Origin: Flaccisagitta enflata
Taxonomy: Eukaryota; Chaetognatha; Sagittoidea; Aphragmophora
NCBI GenBank assembly: GCA_965153355.1
Contig: OZ231126.1
Span: 41,602,001 to 41,666,000, forward strand
Length of the DNA: 64,000 bases
Reading direction: 5' to 3'
Positions 24,363 to 35,402 of the stretch are shown piece after piece. The translations under genes were made by a program, and so were the position numbers. The notes below the pieces were generated by a model that worked only from the letters and a program-made list of their open reading frames with translations, was not told the DNA's origin and searched no databases. Position 1 is the stretch's first letter. Each line of letters begins with the position of its first letter.

Positions 24363-24928
24363 CCTAATCAACATCAGGTGCTCACCAAATCTCCATAAAG
24401 ATAGAAAATTGGATACGGATTTCACAACTAAAAAGCTTATGAAAAGTTCTTTAATTTGGCCATAGATTTCAATTGATTTTGTGAAAGTGAATGCTTTCAA
24501 AATTGAAATCAAAGTTATGGAGAAAATTGGTACCTGGGTGTTGATTGTTGGTTGTCAAGGGTTGATAAAGGTTGAAATAATCATCCAAAACGGGGCAAAA
24601 TATAGAAAACAATGCGGAATATATTGAGAAATAATCATCTAATACCCTATATCAAGGATTTGTATTGTTCCTCACCAGCAGTAGCGAGGCATCTATAGTT
24701 GTAGCACTACTTTGACAATAATTAGTGGACAGGTGTTAATGAATTATTTGAGTATTACTTATAAGTAACCCGGGGTTGCAATATCGTTGCGAATGGGTGG
24801 GTTTAGGCTTACATTCCCCGTTCCGATCCGCACCCCGACCACGCTAAAAATATACAATTCGCAGAATCACCGGCATTCAATCCTTATCGACCAAAAAGAC
24901 TTATCGTTTACAACCATCTGAGCTACAG
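24363..24928. other. Spacer with partial hairpin-element left end and repeat R copy 2
   Basis: About 24585-24745 matches dispersed repeat R in inverse sense. About 24770-24860 (ttgcaatatcgttgcg, gggtgggtttaggc, gatccgcaccccgacc) is a decayed copy of the left half of the element at 53548. No clear gene up to the candidate exon that follows. Confidence 0.45.
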
Positions 24929-25153
24929 GATGAGTTTTGGAGTCGCTTTAAAACCCGGATTAGGCTACTAAAACGCGCCAACTCAGAGAAATCGAGGGAG
25001 AGAAAAAAGTTGTCAGAAATTTTAATGTCCCTCAACCCTAGCGTATCTGCTACAAAATTTAAGAAAATATCATTATTTTTATCAGACTTTGCTAAATTTA
25101 TCACAGAGTCAGACCATAGTGCTTTTTTTGGCGATGAAAATAGTATTAAATAA
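24929..25153 (+). CDS. Candidate terminal exon, unknown protein
   Basis: A plus-strand open frame of 74 codons starts after a possible acceptor (tctgagctacag before 24929) and ends at a stop at 25151-25153. The product begins DEFWSRFKTRIRLLKRANSE, continues with a charged KSRERKKLSE segment, MSLNPSVSATKFKKISLFLS, and an acidic end. Alternating basic and hydrophobic residues look protein-like and helical. I do not recognise a family. The minus strand is also open here (25104-24901), so strand choice is uncertain. The polypyrimidine tract is weak. Confidence 0.3.
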   Translation, partial: DEFWSRFKTRIRLLKRANSEKSRERKKLSEILMSLNPSVSATKFKKISLFLSDFAKFITESDHSAFFGDENSIK

Positions 25154-25419
25154 CAGAAATTAAAAAAATGCTTGAGAAACCTCGTTTTGACTGAAATCAG
25201 AGAACCGTGGGGTCATGTTCGCCCATAAGCCTTGTAGATTAAGCTATGTTGATTCTAAATCTGTTTTTAAAAATCTCGTGCGATATGGCGGAAAATGGCG
25301 AGAGGCGAAACTGTGAACCCTTTTCATTAGAGGTAGGAGAATGAATATGGTCATGGAATCGACGCGAAAAACTGACGCAGATGATTCATGCATCGTATTC
25401 CCGATGCTACGCATTTTCA

Positions 25420-25646
25420 TTTTTAGTCACGTGCTACGCGACTCTACACCCTGCTTTGTCGGTCAGTCTGACCATCTGTTGGTCCGTCCGTCTGTCTGTC
25501 CATCCGTCTGTCCGTCCATCACACTTTACTTTTTTTGGGTTTTTGCAGTTTTTGGCCTCACTGCTTCTGCCAAAATGATGGAGTGACCACAATTATGCCC
25601 CCTGCCCACCCACACGCGACTGGGGTAACTGTGTATCCAGCCTTGT
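25420..25646 (-). mobile_element. Hairpin-tailed element, GTCGCGTG subfamily
   Basis: Minus strand: left end acaaggctggatacacagtt, ccccagtcgcgtgtgggtgg, then 'gcagaagcagtgaggccaaa', a short GGAC-type run and the right hairpin at about 25425-25443, followed by aaaaa. Slightly decayed. Confidence 0.8.
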
Positions 25647-25785
25647 TTTAAAACTCTTTATTGTAAGTTTCAAACTGAAAATAAGATATAGAAAATAAGA
25701 TATATCAATAGAACTGACTTTTATGGGGATTACCCGACTTTTATGGGGATTACCCAGGACAAGTTGTCCAAAGAAAGCACGCCAA

Positions 25786-25865
25786 TTTTCAGTTGCATGC
25801 TAGGCGACTCTACACCCCGCTATGTCGGTCGGTTGGGCGGTTGGTTGGTTGGTCAGTTGGTCCCC
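25786..25865 (-). mobile_element. Truncated hairpin-element tail
   Basis: The right hairpin (gttgcatgctaggcgac) and a GACC/AACC run are visible on the minus strand, then the element stops at the start of foldback element FB2. Confidence 0.6.
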
Positions 25866-26420
25866 TTTTTGGGCAGCGGCCCCAAAGGGTCAATGTCCTT
25901 TAGGACTCAGGGTTGAACCATTCATTGTGTACGTCTGTCCATCCCCCCCCCCCAGCTCAAATTCCTCAAATTCCAATTGAATAACATGGGAAATTGATAA
26001 TATGCAAACTTCCCATCAAATAACATGGAAAATTGATGAAAAAAAGAAAACAAGGCCAGATACACGGCCACCAGTAGCGGACGGGTGGGCAGGGGCGGAA
26101 ATGCGCGTTTTCACACTTTTCGACTCGTGGTCACGGACCGACCGACGGACGGACCGACACAGGCTCTTATAGAGTTGCGTGTCCGCAACTAAAAATGTGA
26201 AATTCCCATTGAATAACATGGCAAATTGATGAGAAATTGAAGAAATGCAAAACTCCCATTGAATGTCATGGAAAATTGCTCCAAAGGCCTCAATTATGCC
26301 CCCTAAGAACATATGGAAATTCACTTGTAACCTACAGGACATCGGCTTTACTGTGCTGCTCTCTTTCCACTTCTTTAGCCATCACTCCAAGCAGAGCATT
26401 GGGTAATGCTGACCATGTGT
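25866..26420 (-). mobile_element. Foldback element FB2, interrupted by a hairpin element
   Basis: The left arm gggcagcggccccaaagg... with tcaatgtcctttaggac and a decayed right arm (caggacatcggctttactgt, ctgctctc) enclose degenerate 'cccattgaataacatggaaa' units. The tail 'gcagagcattgggtaatgct' plus 'gaccat' follows. The complete hairpin element at 26050-26195 sits inside the minisatellite. Confidence 0.65.
26050..26195 (+). mobile_element. Hairpin-tailed element, GTTGCGGAC subfamily (146 bp)
   Basis: acaaggccagatacacggcc, cagtagcggacgggtgggca, ggggcggaaatgcgcgtttt, GACC/GGAC run, cttatagagttgcg and the hairpin at 26173-26190 (AGTTGCG tgtc CGCAACT), then aaaaa. The left word agtagcggac differs by one base from the complement of the arm gtccgcaact. 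Confidence 0.88.
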
Positions 26421-26489
26421 GATCCTTGGATGACTTGATCTTCTTCTTCCTTCTTCCCTTTCTACTTTAGTTCTTTCTCTTTTTCCTCT

Positions 26490-27010
26490 TTCTGAGCGGC
26501 GGCCCCAAAGGGCCAATGTCCTGTAGAACACGGGGGAATTTGAGACGTCCATCCTTCCCTCCGTCATTCTGTCCATTTTTCCGTCCGTCCATCCGACCAT
26601 CAAGGCCTAAAATTACCCCTCCCAAGCCTCAATTTAGTCCTCCAGGCCTCAAATTAGCCCTCTTGGCTTTAAATCAGCCCCATATGCCTCAAATCTGCCC
26701 TCCAGACCTCAAATCTGCCCTCCAGACCTTCAATCAGCCCTCTGAGCATAAAATCAGCCCTCTAAACCTCAAATCTGCTCTCTGAGCCTTAATTCTGGCC
26801 TCCAGCCCTCAAATATGCCTTCAGTGGCCTAAATCAGCCAACTAAAGCCTGAAATATACCCCCTCAGGATGGATGGAAGGACGGACGTCTCGAAATTCAC
26901 CCCCGTGTTCTACAGGACATTGGCCCTTTAGGGCCGCTGCCCTCCTCTCACTCCACTTCTTTACTGGATCATTCCCAGCAGGGCATCGGGTACCGCTGAC
27001 CATGTGCTGA
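26490..27010 (-). mobile_element. Foldback element FB3
   Basis: Left arm from 26493 (gagcggcggccccaaagggc, caatgtcctgtagaacacgg) and right arm to 26943 (gtgttctacaggacattggc, gggccgctgccc) pair over about 60 bases, including inner GGATGG/CCATCC blocks. The core has 'cctcaaatctgccctccaga' units. The tail gggtaccgctgaccatgtg is outside the right arm. Confidence 0.75.
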
Positions 27011-27026
27011 TCCTTGGATGACTAGT

Positions 27027-27134
27027 TACTTTTTTGGCGTTTTTGAGCATTTTGAGCATACAGCTCCTGCCCAGATGACCACCTCCTGCTCCTGCCCACC
27101 TGCACGCGACTAGGGTAGCCCTGTATCCGGCCTT
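27027..27134 (-). mobile_element. Left-end fragment of a hairpin-tailed element
   Basis: On the minus strand: aaggccggatacagggctac, cctagtcgcgtgcaggtgg and 'gggcaggag' without a right hairpin. Truncated. Confidence 0.65.
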
Positions 27135-27325
27135 TTTTTTACAATGGCTGAAATTCATTCTTGCCAAGACCTTTCCATCTTTCAAATTGTCATATGGAAA
27201 AGTAAGCTAGGTGCGCGTGAACTGTTATCCTACACAGACCGCTGCCCTCAGTCGTTGAAAGAAAATTCCCTCAAAGGTGCAGACATGAACATCAAAATCA
27301 CGATCAATCATAAAACCATTGAAAA

Positions 27326-27482
27326 ACAAGGCCGGATACACGGCCACCAGTTGTGACGCAGGGCAGGGGCGGAAATGCGCGTTTTCCCACTCTTCAACTT
27401 CGAGCGTGACGGACCGACCGACAGACCGGACCGGACCGAATCGACGGACGGAGTTTTATAGAGTTGTTATTCATAACTAAAA
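27326..27482 (+). mobile_element. Hairpin-tailed element, GTTGCGGAC subfamily, diverged
   Basis: acaaggccggatacacggcc, agttgtgacgcagggcaggg, cggaaatgcgcgttttccca, GACCGGAC run, then tatagagttgttattcataa and ctaaaa. The tail hairpin has decayed (gttgttattcataact). Confidence 0.78.
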
Positions 27483-27599
27483 TTTACAAATGTCCTGTGA
27501 TTTAACGAAGTTTTGATTTTCTTATTGCTTTAATGAATTTGTTTCTCCAATTTTACATTTTTTGTGGGGCAAAATAGTAAATGAAGTGAATTTACTCTT

Positions 27600-28410
27600 C
27601 CACATACATGGGCGTGCGCAATGGCGTGTGGATGCGTTTTGGAAATCGTGGAGGTGAATATTTCAATACCGCTTCTTCAATACGCGAAGTAAATGAGTCG
27701 AGATCCGAGAGAGACTTTGCGGTTGACGACATGGTCATCGTCATGGGCGAAACGCTGCCTAAATCTAGTGGAGTTTAGGACGTGTCATGGGCGTCGAAGG
27801 ATCATCAGCTCACATGTCCGGAGGGAGCTCATATTCGGCCTTAAGATAGGAAGAATCGTGACGAAAGACCACCACCAAAGCTCGTGCGGCTGAATTCAGA
27901 CTCTAAAAAACGGCAGTTTTGAGAGAAAAAAAGCGCATGGGCCTGTCCATAAGTAACTATAGATATGAGTGATTGAAACTCTGACATGTGGTATTTACAA
28001 AGAGTTTATTTAGCCTTCATGTTGGTTCACTGATTATCCATGCTTTCATCTTTCCTCTTGTCAATTATGTTGTCCATTTCCATTCACACATTACAAAACA
28101 CTGATTCATTCGCTCTGTCTATATGTACATATGTGTGCCAAAATCCGTTCTTACCATTATCAGTTCTTCATCACGAACATTTCAAAGCTTCCGCTGACGA
28201 CGTCATTCCATCTACACAGTCAGTTACATCTTGGGGTAAGCTCGTCGAGTCAAGATGTCCGTCAACAGCGTCTGGAAACGAAGCGGCGATGTCGGCGTGA
28301 TGCGGATCATGGTCTCCATCGACTCTTCAGCGGCTCCTGAGAAGGATCTGCTTCTGACGTCGTTCGGGGCGGAGGAAGGTATGCGCGTTGGCAGCCTTCA
28401 GCCATGACCG
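27600..28410 (+). other. Unassigned, possibly coding fragments
   Basis: A plus frame at about 27612-27777 reads VRNGVWMRFGNRGGEYFNTA then ...ERDFAVDDMVIVMGETLPKS and stops. It has no family match I can name and no clear splice sites. Higher GC than flanks suggests decayed coding sequence, perhaps part of the same relic as the next entry. Confidence 0.25.
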
Positions 28411-28416
28411 TTCGTT

Positions 28417-29725
28417 GTGAAGGCATCAAAAATGGCGAATAAAAAGCGTCAACAAGATGATGCGTTGGAAAAACGTCAACAGCCATCCAACGCCGTTGAT
28501 CCCGCGTCACTTCCTCCATTGGTGGTCATCAAAGATGGAGGTTCGAGGCGGATCTCGATCAATCGGCCGTCGGCAGGTTTATCCATCACTTCCGCGTCGG
28601 CGTCATCAGCATCGGATTTGCCCCCATCGCCTCGCCAATTCTGCCTTGATTTGGCCATTGGCGTCGTGATCAAGCGTCTGCCAACTGCAAATCACACAGC
28701 GGGGCAAAGAAGAGAGAGAGAGAGACTGGTCAATGATGGAGCAGGAGGCGGAGGAGGGGATGGAAACAGAGGAGGAGGTGTTGGTGAATGGGGAGGTGGT
28801 GGAGAAAGGCATTGACCCGGAAGTGGACACTGCGACGCGCCGGAGAAGCACCAACGGATGCAGGCGCGTTGGTGGTAGTCGTATCATCAGTCCGGACGTC
28901 GGAGTATCTCTCCTCTTCCAAGAGTTTGAAAAACTTTCAGTGTGCTGCAATAAACAAACTCTCATGCGCTCGCCGGCTAATCAAACAGAGCTTGCTTCGG
29001 AGACTCTGGAGCGCAAAATCCAAAGCAATAAAGAAGGAGGGAGCATGATAAGGAGGTTCGTCGCATGGTCCAGGCGACGAAGAGGAAGAATGCGGCTCGA
29101 ACCTCTGATCACAACTGCGCTTCATCCGCAACCTTCCGTGGCCTTCCGCAACTCCACAGCGGTATTTATTGCTGTTGGCAACCACCGCAGCTACATCAGC
29201 GGCAATTCACTCTACAGCATCAGGAAGTCGTCAATCGCGCCCTGGATTGGTTCATCCCCCAAATCAGCAGCAACAGGGTCCTCGTGGCATCACTCCCTCA
29301 CAACAATCGAAGAGATCCGTCAGGAAAGAAGACTCCACAAACGTGCAATGTGCCGAGTCAACAAAAGGGCCAAATTCCAGCAAAGGCCCCTTCAAGCGCC
29401 TCAAGCGCCTCTAACAGAAATGCTTAAAGGCCAAGGAAGCTTCAGAGTGGTTCGTCAGCGTAGCATTGTAACAGCCAGAAGCTGAATCAGGTGCCTGGGG
29501 CAGCAGCAGCAAAAGGGAAGAAGACCAAGAGAGCTGGAAAAAAGCATAAAGCAGCAACCAAGGGAGGTTCTACTTGCGGTGCTTCGGACGTCCGCTGTTA
29601 AACCTCAAGTCTCTGGTCAGCAGGCGGGAGCGTCTTCCTTTCACTCGCAGCCGTCAAAAGCAGCGGTAGGAAGACTAGTTGGCCCCAGTGCTTCACAACA
29701 TCTGTTAAGCTGGTGTAGCGCCTCG
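28417..29725 (+). pseudogene. Decayed coding region, upstream part of a possible retroelement ORF1
   Basis: Several overlapping plus frames each look protein-like for a stretch and then stop while another frame takes over. They begin MANKKRQQDDALEKRQQPSN (28435), continue with an acidic stretch from 28733 (EEGMETEEEVLVNGEVVEKG), then LASETLERKIQSNKEGG, then a Gln/Pro-rich run (QLHQRQFTLQHQEVVNRALD). This pattern fits a frameshifted relic rather than spliced exons. No zinc knuckle or enzyme motif is visible. A host gene with sequencing indels is the alternative. Confidence 0.35.
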
Positions 29726-30358
29726 TGTCGCTTGGAGAGTCTGCCCAAGGTCTGCAGCAAGTGCCGAACCCGCCTCCCCCGTCGGATCCAGCCTTTGACC
29801 CTGCGCATGGACACCACATCGCCGAGTCTTTGCTACGGGAAGCCTCTTCACTGACCTCAAACGCTCCATTGGGTGTGGTGAAAAATTTAGTTAGCATCAA
29901 GGCTAAAGACTTCTTACAGCGATCGCTCAATCCGCGTCAACGAGTTGAAGCGGCTCGTCAAGTCTTAGACGAGCGGATTCGTCGCAACATCCAAAAGGAG
30001 AGAGACGATGCTCGTCAAACAGCAATGGCTGCGGACAATGAGGTGGTCAAAGGCAATAAGAGAGTCGTGGAACTGGAGAAGCAGCTTGAAAGGAGCAGGC
30101 CTATGCGATATGAAGGCCCCAGAAGAAAGAGAGGAAGCCGTGGAACGCAAGAGCGGCCTGTGGCCGTGACTTCTAACAGCGTCCGCCGTGCGTCCCAAAT
30201 TTCGACTAGCGCCGAATTGCGATGCAGCATCTCCACCTTCAGCGTCTTCTCCTGCACAAAAAGTCGGTCAGCAGATCCTGTCGCATGGCTTCGCTCCCAA
30301 GCCTGGAAATAAGAAAAATCAGGCCAGGCATGGAAAAATCAGACCGTCAGTTAAACAC
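29725..30358 (+). pseudogene. Decayed gag-like or coiled-coil coding region
   Basis: The frame from 29725 carries VPNPPPPSDPAFDPAHGHHI, AESLLREASSLTSNAPLGVV, KNLVSIKAKDFLQRSLNPRQ, then a long Arg/Glu/Ala-rich helix (EAARQVLDERIRRNIQKERD, VVELEKQLERSR) typical of coiled coil. Near 30110 the helical reading switches frame, and after 30170 a third frame (RPKFRLAPNCDAASPPSASS ... GFAPKPGNKKNQARHG) reads through a basic tail to a stop at about 30358. Two frameshifts make it a likely pseudogene. It resembles ORF1/gag proteins in layout only (helical, then Pro/Ser-rich, then basic). I cannot assign a family. Confidence 0.4.
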
Positions 30359-30408
30359 TGATTGGTGCCACGCCCAGTTGCTGTTCAATTTAACTACCAA
30401 TTTGCAAC

Positions 30409-30551
30409 ATGGCGTGGAGAGCGCCGCCATTCGCTGAGGATCGTATTCCACCATTACATCCTCATCCCATCGATGGACAGGCCGGCCAAGTCGGGGGCGC
30501 TACCCGGGGCGTGGGAATGACGTCCGCCCCGGGGCCTGGCGAAAAACGCCC
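30409..30551 (+). CDS. Candidate first coding exon, unknown protein
   Basis: Starts at ATG 30409 (MAWRAPPFAEDRIPPLHPHP, then IDGQAGQVGGATRGVG, a second Met, and PGPGEKRPR) and stops exactly at a consensus donor, CGC|GTAAGTAT. A plausible acceptor follows at about 30692 (ttctcag), after which one frame reads TAAAPAPFDAVAVDDIIHCL then stop, but that phase does not fit this frame. Pro/Gly-rich and GC-rich. It may belong to the decayed element upstream. No family recognised. Confidence 0.3.
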
Positions 30552-31747
30552 GCGTAAGTATCATGGTTTGGGAAGGGTTGAGGTTGAGTTTTTGTGGTAA
30601 ATTTGAATCTGTGTACGATAAGAACTTTACTAATCAATCTGCCCCCATTCTTCCTCTTTCTTTTTCTTCCCTTCGGGGAGGATACATTCTCAGACGGCTG
30701 CAGCACCTGCGCCTTTCGATGCGGTTGCCGTTGACGACATCATTCATTGCCTTTCGCCCACGGATTGACGGGGTGTTGGAGCTTCTGGAGTGACCCGCTC
30801 GTCTCTGTAATGGAGAAGGAGCATGGTGATGTAGCCGTTCCCATGATACTTGCTATTTTTTACACTTACAGTCGTTTTATATATAGTTGTACTTATTTAT
30901 TTTGTCTTGTTTTTGTTTGGTTCCTTGGAACATGTACATTCTTGTTGTGTTTGTTTTAGACATGGTCTTTTTAGTCATTATTACGAATACTGTGTATATT
31001 TTAGTAGTATGCCCCTACTCATTATCTTCCACTCTCAAGTCAAATCCCAGGCTTGCAGGTGCTCCAATCCCGTTCCCTTTTCCCCCCTTTCCCCTTACTT
31101 TTACAGAGGCAGGTGCCTCAACCTCCCTCGTCGCGCCTCGTCTCCATCCGCGTCATCGTGATCGTGAAAATTTGCTGGTGGTGGATCCTTTCCGGACGGG
31201 AATCATCATTCATGCAGTCGTCGATCTGTTGATAGTTAGGGTGGGGATGTAAGAGCGTGGACAGGGGAGGGCGGGAGCTGTGTCTATGTAAATTTTTAAG
31301 GAAGGTAGTATCGGTTTTTTTAGTAGGGTTTCCCCGACTGGAAACTAGATGTCAGTTTTGAAATTCGTGAAGAATTCCAAAAAAATGGGGCATGAGTGTG
31401 TTAGAAATGTATGTCCGTCCGTTTATTAAGTATGTGTGCTTTTGTTTCTTTTGTGTGCTTTTGGTTTTTCTTCTTTCTCTATTATTCAATGCCAGCGTCT
31501 TTTGTTTCTCGCCATTTTTCATAATGAACGCTAGATGGGTAACCATATGGTTGCGCCTTGTATTTTGTGCCATTGTTTTTATTACGTAGGCAAACATCGT
31601 AACTCGTCTTCGTATCATCAATTTTGGATTGATTGCTTTTTATTTATTTCGACATTGCTTCCTAAAGTGATTGATTGATTTTTTCGTGATTGATTGAATG
31701 TGCCCTTGGAATTCACTAATTTCAATAATCTCTCATCTTTTTTGCAG
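30552..31747 (+). other. Possible introns and fragments, unassigned
   Basis: Contains pyrimidine tracts with AG (about 30692 and 31111) and short open frames (ASTSLVAPRLHPRHRDRENL at about 31110). None can be joined with confidence. Confidence 0.25.
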
Positions 31748-32172
31748 ATAATAAACATGAACGGACAATGAGCGTTAGTTTTGACTTACGACAGACTGTG
31801 GGTTGAAACCAACGAAAGTGGGCTAAAAGTAAGTTTTATAGACGTCTTTGCTTTTATTAACGTTGTTTTTATTTTGTCTTCCGGTCTGTTATTCTTGTCT
31901 TTTGCATTTCATTTATCGCCGGATTTTAGTATGGTTTTATCGCTTGCCCGATCAGCTTACTATGGGGATGATATGGATGAATCTAATGGGATAGGCCGGG
32001 GCAGGGGCAGGTATTATCAGGTGGCATGGGCTCTGAAGAAGATGAACATGTTGTCATGTGCTGTTTCTGTCCTTTATTGTGTCCTGTCTCGATTTCATGT
32101 TATCTTTTGCGTTTGCTGATCACCATTAACGCCCACTTTCCCTTTCATTTTTTCCCCTCTCTTCAGTTGTTG

Positions 32173-32349
32173 AAATTTTTATGGAATAAACGAGACGATC
32201 GCCTTCCTATTTTCCAATCGGCCAACTTTCTTTCACCACAAGTCGTCAGTCAGATAGACGCTCATAGACAGTGCCAGTTGAAACTCGTGGGCGTAAATTA
32301 TAGGAGGTCTACATCACCGTACGAAGGGAAAAAGCGAAGCTTACGATAA
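32173..32349 (+). CDS. Candidate terminal exon, unknown protein
   Basis: After a good acceptor (cccctctcttcag) a plus frame reads WNKRDDRLPIFQSANFLSPQ, then VVSQIDAHRQCQLKLVGVNY and a basic end, with stop at 32349. Composition is protein-like. A possible preceding exon lies at about 31748-31828 (acceptor ttttttgcag, donor AAA|GTAAGT), but that piece has stops in each frame that would have to be UTR. No family recognised. Confidence 0.3.
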   Translation, partial: KFLWNKRDDRLPIFQSANFLSPQVVSQIDAHRQCQLKLVGVNYRRSTSPYEGKKRSLR

Positions 32350-32748
32350 TGCCACCGTCACTGCGCATAGACGGACATGGACAGTTCAATGCCGACAATT
32401 AGTGCGGACACACATTTGCCAGGCCAATTCCAGTGAAGTTAAAAAGAGATAACTTGAAAAAAAAAGAAAATAGAACGATTGTTAGAAATTTTGGTTATGT
32501 TCATCAAAAAATCATCAGAAAATCATCATGATAATGAAAGTGAGAGACGAAGAAATGCCTCGTCGAAAAAAAGTGAGGCAAAATTGTGCTTCACACTAGA
32601 ACTTTGCCCGTTACACTGGCGAAAGAAGGCGGGCTAATACTATATATTATATATATACTATTATACTATACTATACTATTATCGTTATACTATTATATAT
32701 ATACTATATTGGTCTAGATTCACCGAATCGACTCAATCTAGGGTTTGA

Positions 32749-32840
32749 ACAAGTGACGCTGGGTCACAATATCGTGTGCGGACGGGTAGGCAGGGGCATT
32801 ACGTTGATTCAGCCTGAAAAAATCTCAAATTCCGTCATGC
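32749..32840 (+). mobile_element. Left-end fragment of a hairpin-tailed element (ACAAGTGACGC type)
   Basis: acaagtgacgctgggtcaca, atatcgtgtgcggacgggta, ggcaggggc matches the left end of the element at 53548. No right hairpin follows. Confidence 0.6.
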
Positions 32841-32984
32841 TTCAGACGCTCCATCGATTAGACATGGCAAACTGAATTGAAAATTTAAACCTTGCAGTCT
32901 TAGCATGACGGAACCCTTAGGCGCAGTGAGACCTATGTTTGAGCTGAAGATAAGAAAGGGGCTGGGATTAGGTTATTGAGGCTA

Positions 32985-33940
32985 GGAGTAAATTTCTGAG
33001 GCAGGGACTAGGTTGCTACCTGGATAAGGTCTCTGAGGCTGGCATTAGGTTGCTTACGCCGGGATTAGGTCAGTGAGGCTGGGATATGGTCAGTGAGGCT
33101 AAGATAAGTTGACTTGTTGGAAGCAGGATTAGGTTGCTGAGACTGGCATTAAGTTGCTGAGACTGGGATTAGGTTTCTAAGGCTGGCATTAAGTTATTGT
33201 GATATGGATTAGGTTGCTGAAACAGGACTTTGGGTGCAAACGCAGGTATTAGGTTGCCAAGGTCACTATTAGGATGTTGAGGCTATAAGGTTGCTATGAG
33301 GTTGCTAGGGCTATAATGAGGTTGCTGATGCTGGTATTAGGTCGTTGATGTTAGGATAAGGTCTCTGAGGCTGGCATTATGTTGCTTAGGCCAGTATTAG
33401 GTCGCTGAGGCCATCATTAGGTCGCATAGGCTTAGATTAAGTTGCTGATGCCCTAATTACACTGCTGAGGCCCAGATCAGGTTGCTGAGGCTATGAGTAG
33501 GTTGCTGGGACCCAGATTAGGTTGCTGAGTCTAAGAGTAGGTTGCTGAGACCCAGATTAGGTTGCTAAGTCCCAGATTACGTGGCTTAGGCCCACAAGAC
33601 CCCAAATAAGGCCTCTCAGACCCCAAATTAGGCCACTCAGACCCCAAACTAGGCCCACAAGACCCCAAATAAGGCCTCTCAGACCCCAAATTAGGCCACT
33701 CAGACCCAAGACTAGACCTCTCAGATTCCAAATTAGGCTTCTTAGACATATCAAGACTCTCAGACCCCAAACCAGGCCACTCAGATCCCAAATCAGTCCA
33801 CTCAAACCCAAAATCAGGCCAGTCAGACCCAAAATTAGGCCTTTCAGACACCAAATCATGCCTCTCAGACCCTACATTAGACCTTAAGACTCAAAACCCT
33901 CCCTCTCAGCCCTCAAAACCAGCTTCTCATCATCTCAAGT
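32985..33940. repeat. Minisatellite of 'gattaggttgctgaggctg' units, switching strand near 33590
   Basis: About 600 bp of degenerate G-rich 18-27-bp units is followed from about 33590 by C-rich units (aggcctctcagaccccaaat), i.e. the complementary strand type. The strand switch resembles the cores of foldback elements, but I do not see the foldback arms here. Confidence 0.8.
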
Positions 33941-34118
33941 CCCAAATATACAAAGCTTAGGGGCCCCCTTACAGACATACTATGGAAGAAATCATGCTCA
34001 ATTTGACTGAGCAATGTTATAAATATCCTCTGTTTGAAATATTCACATTTTAGCAAAAATAGAGATGTGTTCCTATGGCAGCCGCCCATAATGGAAAATG
34101 AAACATCCTTCTGTTTTT

Positions 34119-34792
34119 TTTAGGCAGTGGCCCCGAAGGGGACGAAGTCCTGTAGAACACAGGGAGAATCTGTCCGTCCGTACGTACGTCGGTACATCCG
34201 TACATCCATATCCCCCTATCTTCATTGTCTCCTTCAAGCCCTATTTTGACCAAAATTCTGCTAAATAGCCCAAATCCAAGCAACATGGCCCAAATCTAAG
34301 CAAAATAGCCCAAATCCAAGCATAATGGCCCAAATTCAAGCAAAGTGGCCCAAATCTAATGAAAACTGGTCTGGCGAGGTCTATCATTTCTGGCCCAAAT
34401 TCTACTAAATAGCACAAATCCAAGCAATATGACCTAAATCTTAGCAAGATGTCCTAAATCCAAGCATAATTGCCCAAATTCAAGCAAAAAGTTTAAAATC
34501 TAGCCAGAAAACCCCAATACTAGGTCCATCATATTGGCCCCTTAGACCTATGTTGTGGCCTCCAATATCTAGGTTCTGACCAGATTTTGCTTGAATTTGA
34601 GCCATTACGCTTGGATTTAGGCCATTTTTGGGCTTTTTGGCAGAACGGATGGACAGACGGATGGATGGATGGGCTGATCTCCCCTGTATTTTACAGGACT
34701 TCATCCTCTTCGTCCCCTTCGGGGCCGCTGCCCTACTCCCCTTCCTAAATCAAACACTAATCAAGCAGGGCATGGGTACCGCTGACCATTTA
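34119..34792 (-). mobile_element. Foldback element FB4
   Basis: Arms ggcagtggccccgaagggga, cgaagtcctgtagaacacag (left) and tgtattttacaggacttcat, gtccccttcggggccgctgc (right) with GTCC/GGAC-type blocks just inside. The core is 'ggcccaaatccaagcaaaat' units, inverted in its right part. The tail gggtaccgctgaccattta is outside. Confidence 0.75.
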
Positions 34793-34815
34793 CTGCCTTT
34801 GGGCTGCTATTTCTT

Positions 34816-35402
34816 TTTGGGCAGCAGCCCCAAAGGGGACAAAGTCCTGTAGAATACAGGGTGAATCTGTCCGTTCGTCCATCTGTACATTTGCTCGTCC
34901 CCCACCCCGCCTCATATTCAGGGCTTCTTCTTTGGGGCCTCCTCTGACCTAAATTCTGCCAAATAGCCTAAATCCAAGCAATATAGCCAAAATCAGAACA
35001 AAATGGCCCAAATCCAAACATATTGGCCCAAATCCAAGCAAAATGGCCAAAATCTAAACCATAAAATCCTGAGGTCCATCATTTTGGCCCTTTAGACCTA
35101 TATTGTAGCCTCCAATACCTACCTATACCGACCAAATTTAGGCCATTTTACTTGGATTTGGCCCATTTTGCTTGGATTTGGCCCATTTTGCTTAGAATTT
35201 AGCCCATTTGCTTTAATTTGGGCCTAGCCCTTTCTGGAATTTGGGCTATTTGGATGGACAGACAGACAGATTCTCTCCCCCCTTGCTTGGATTTGGGCAA
35301 TTTGGATGGACTTTGTCCCCTTCAAGGCCGCTGCTCTGCTCCCCTTCAACCTAAATCATACGCTAAGTACTCAAGAAGGGCATAGGAACCGCTCACCATT
35401 TT
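34816..35402 (-). mobile_element. Foldback element FB5
   Basis: Begins tttttgggcagcagccccaa 25 bp after FB4 ends. Same arms, core units and tail (ggaaccgctcaccat). The right arm is partly replaced by a core unit. FB4 and FB5 form a head-to-tail pair. Confidence 0.72.

Noticed and set aside
16306-24512. Repeated open frames with RISIRGSVRPSVGPSVG-type sequence in the 131-bp array
   Set aside because: They are translations of the hairpin and GGAC run, shift frame with each indel, and have no consistent start or length.
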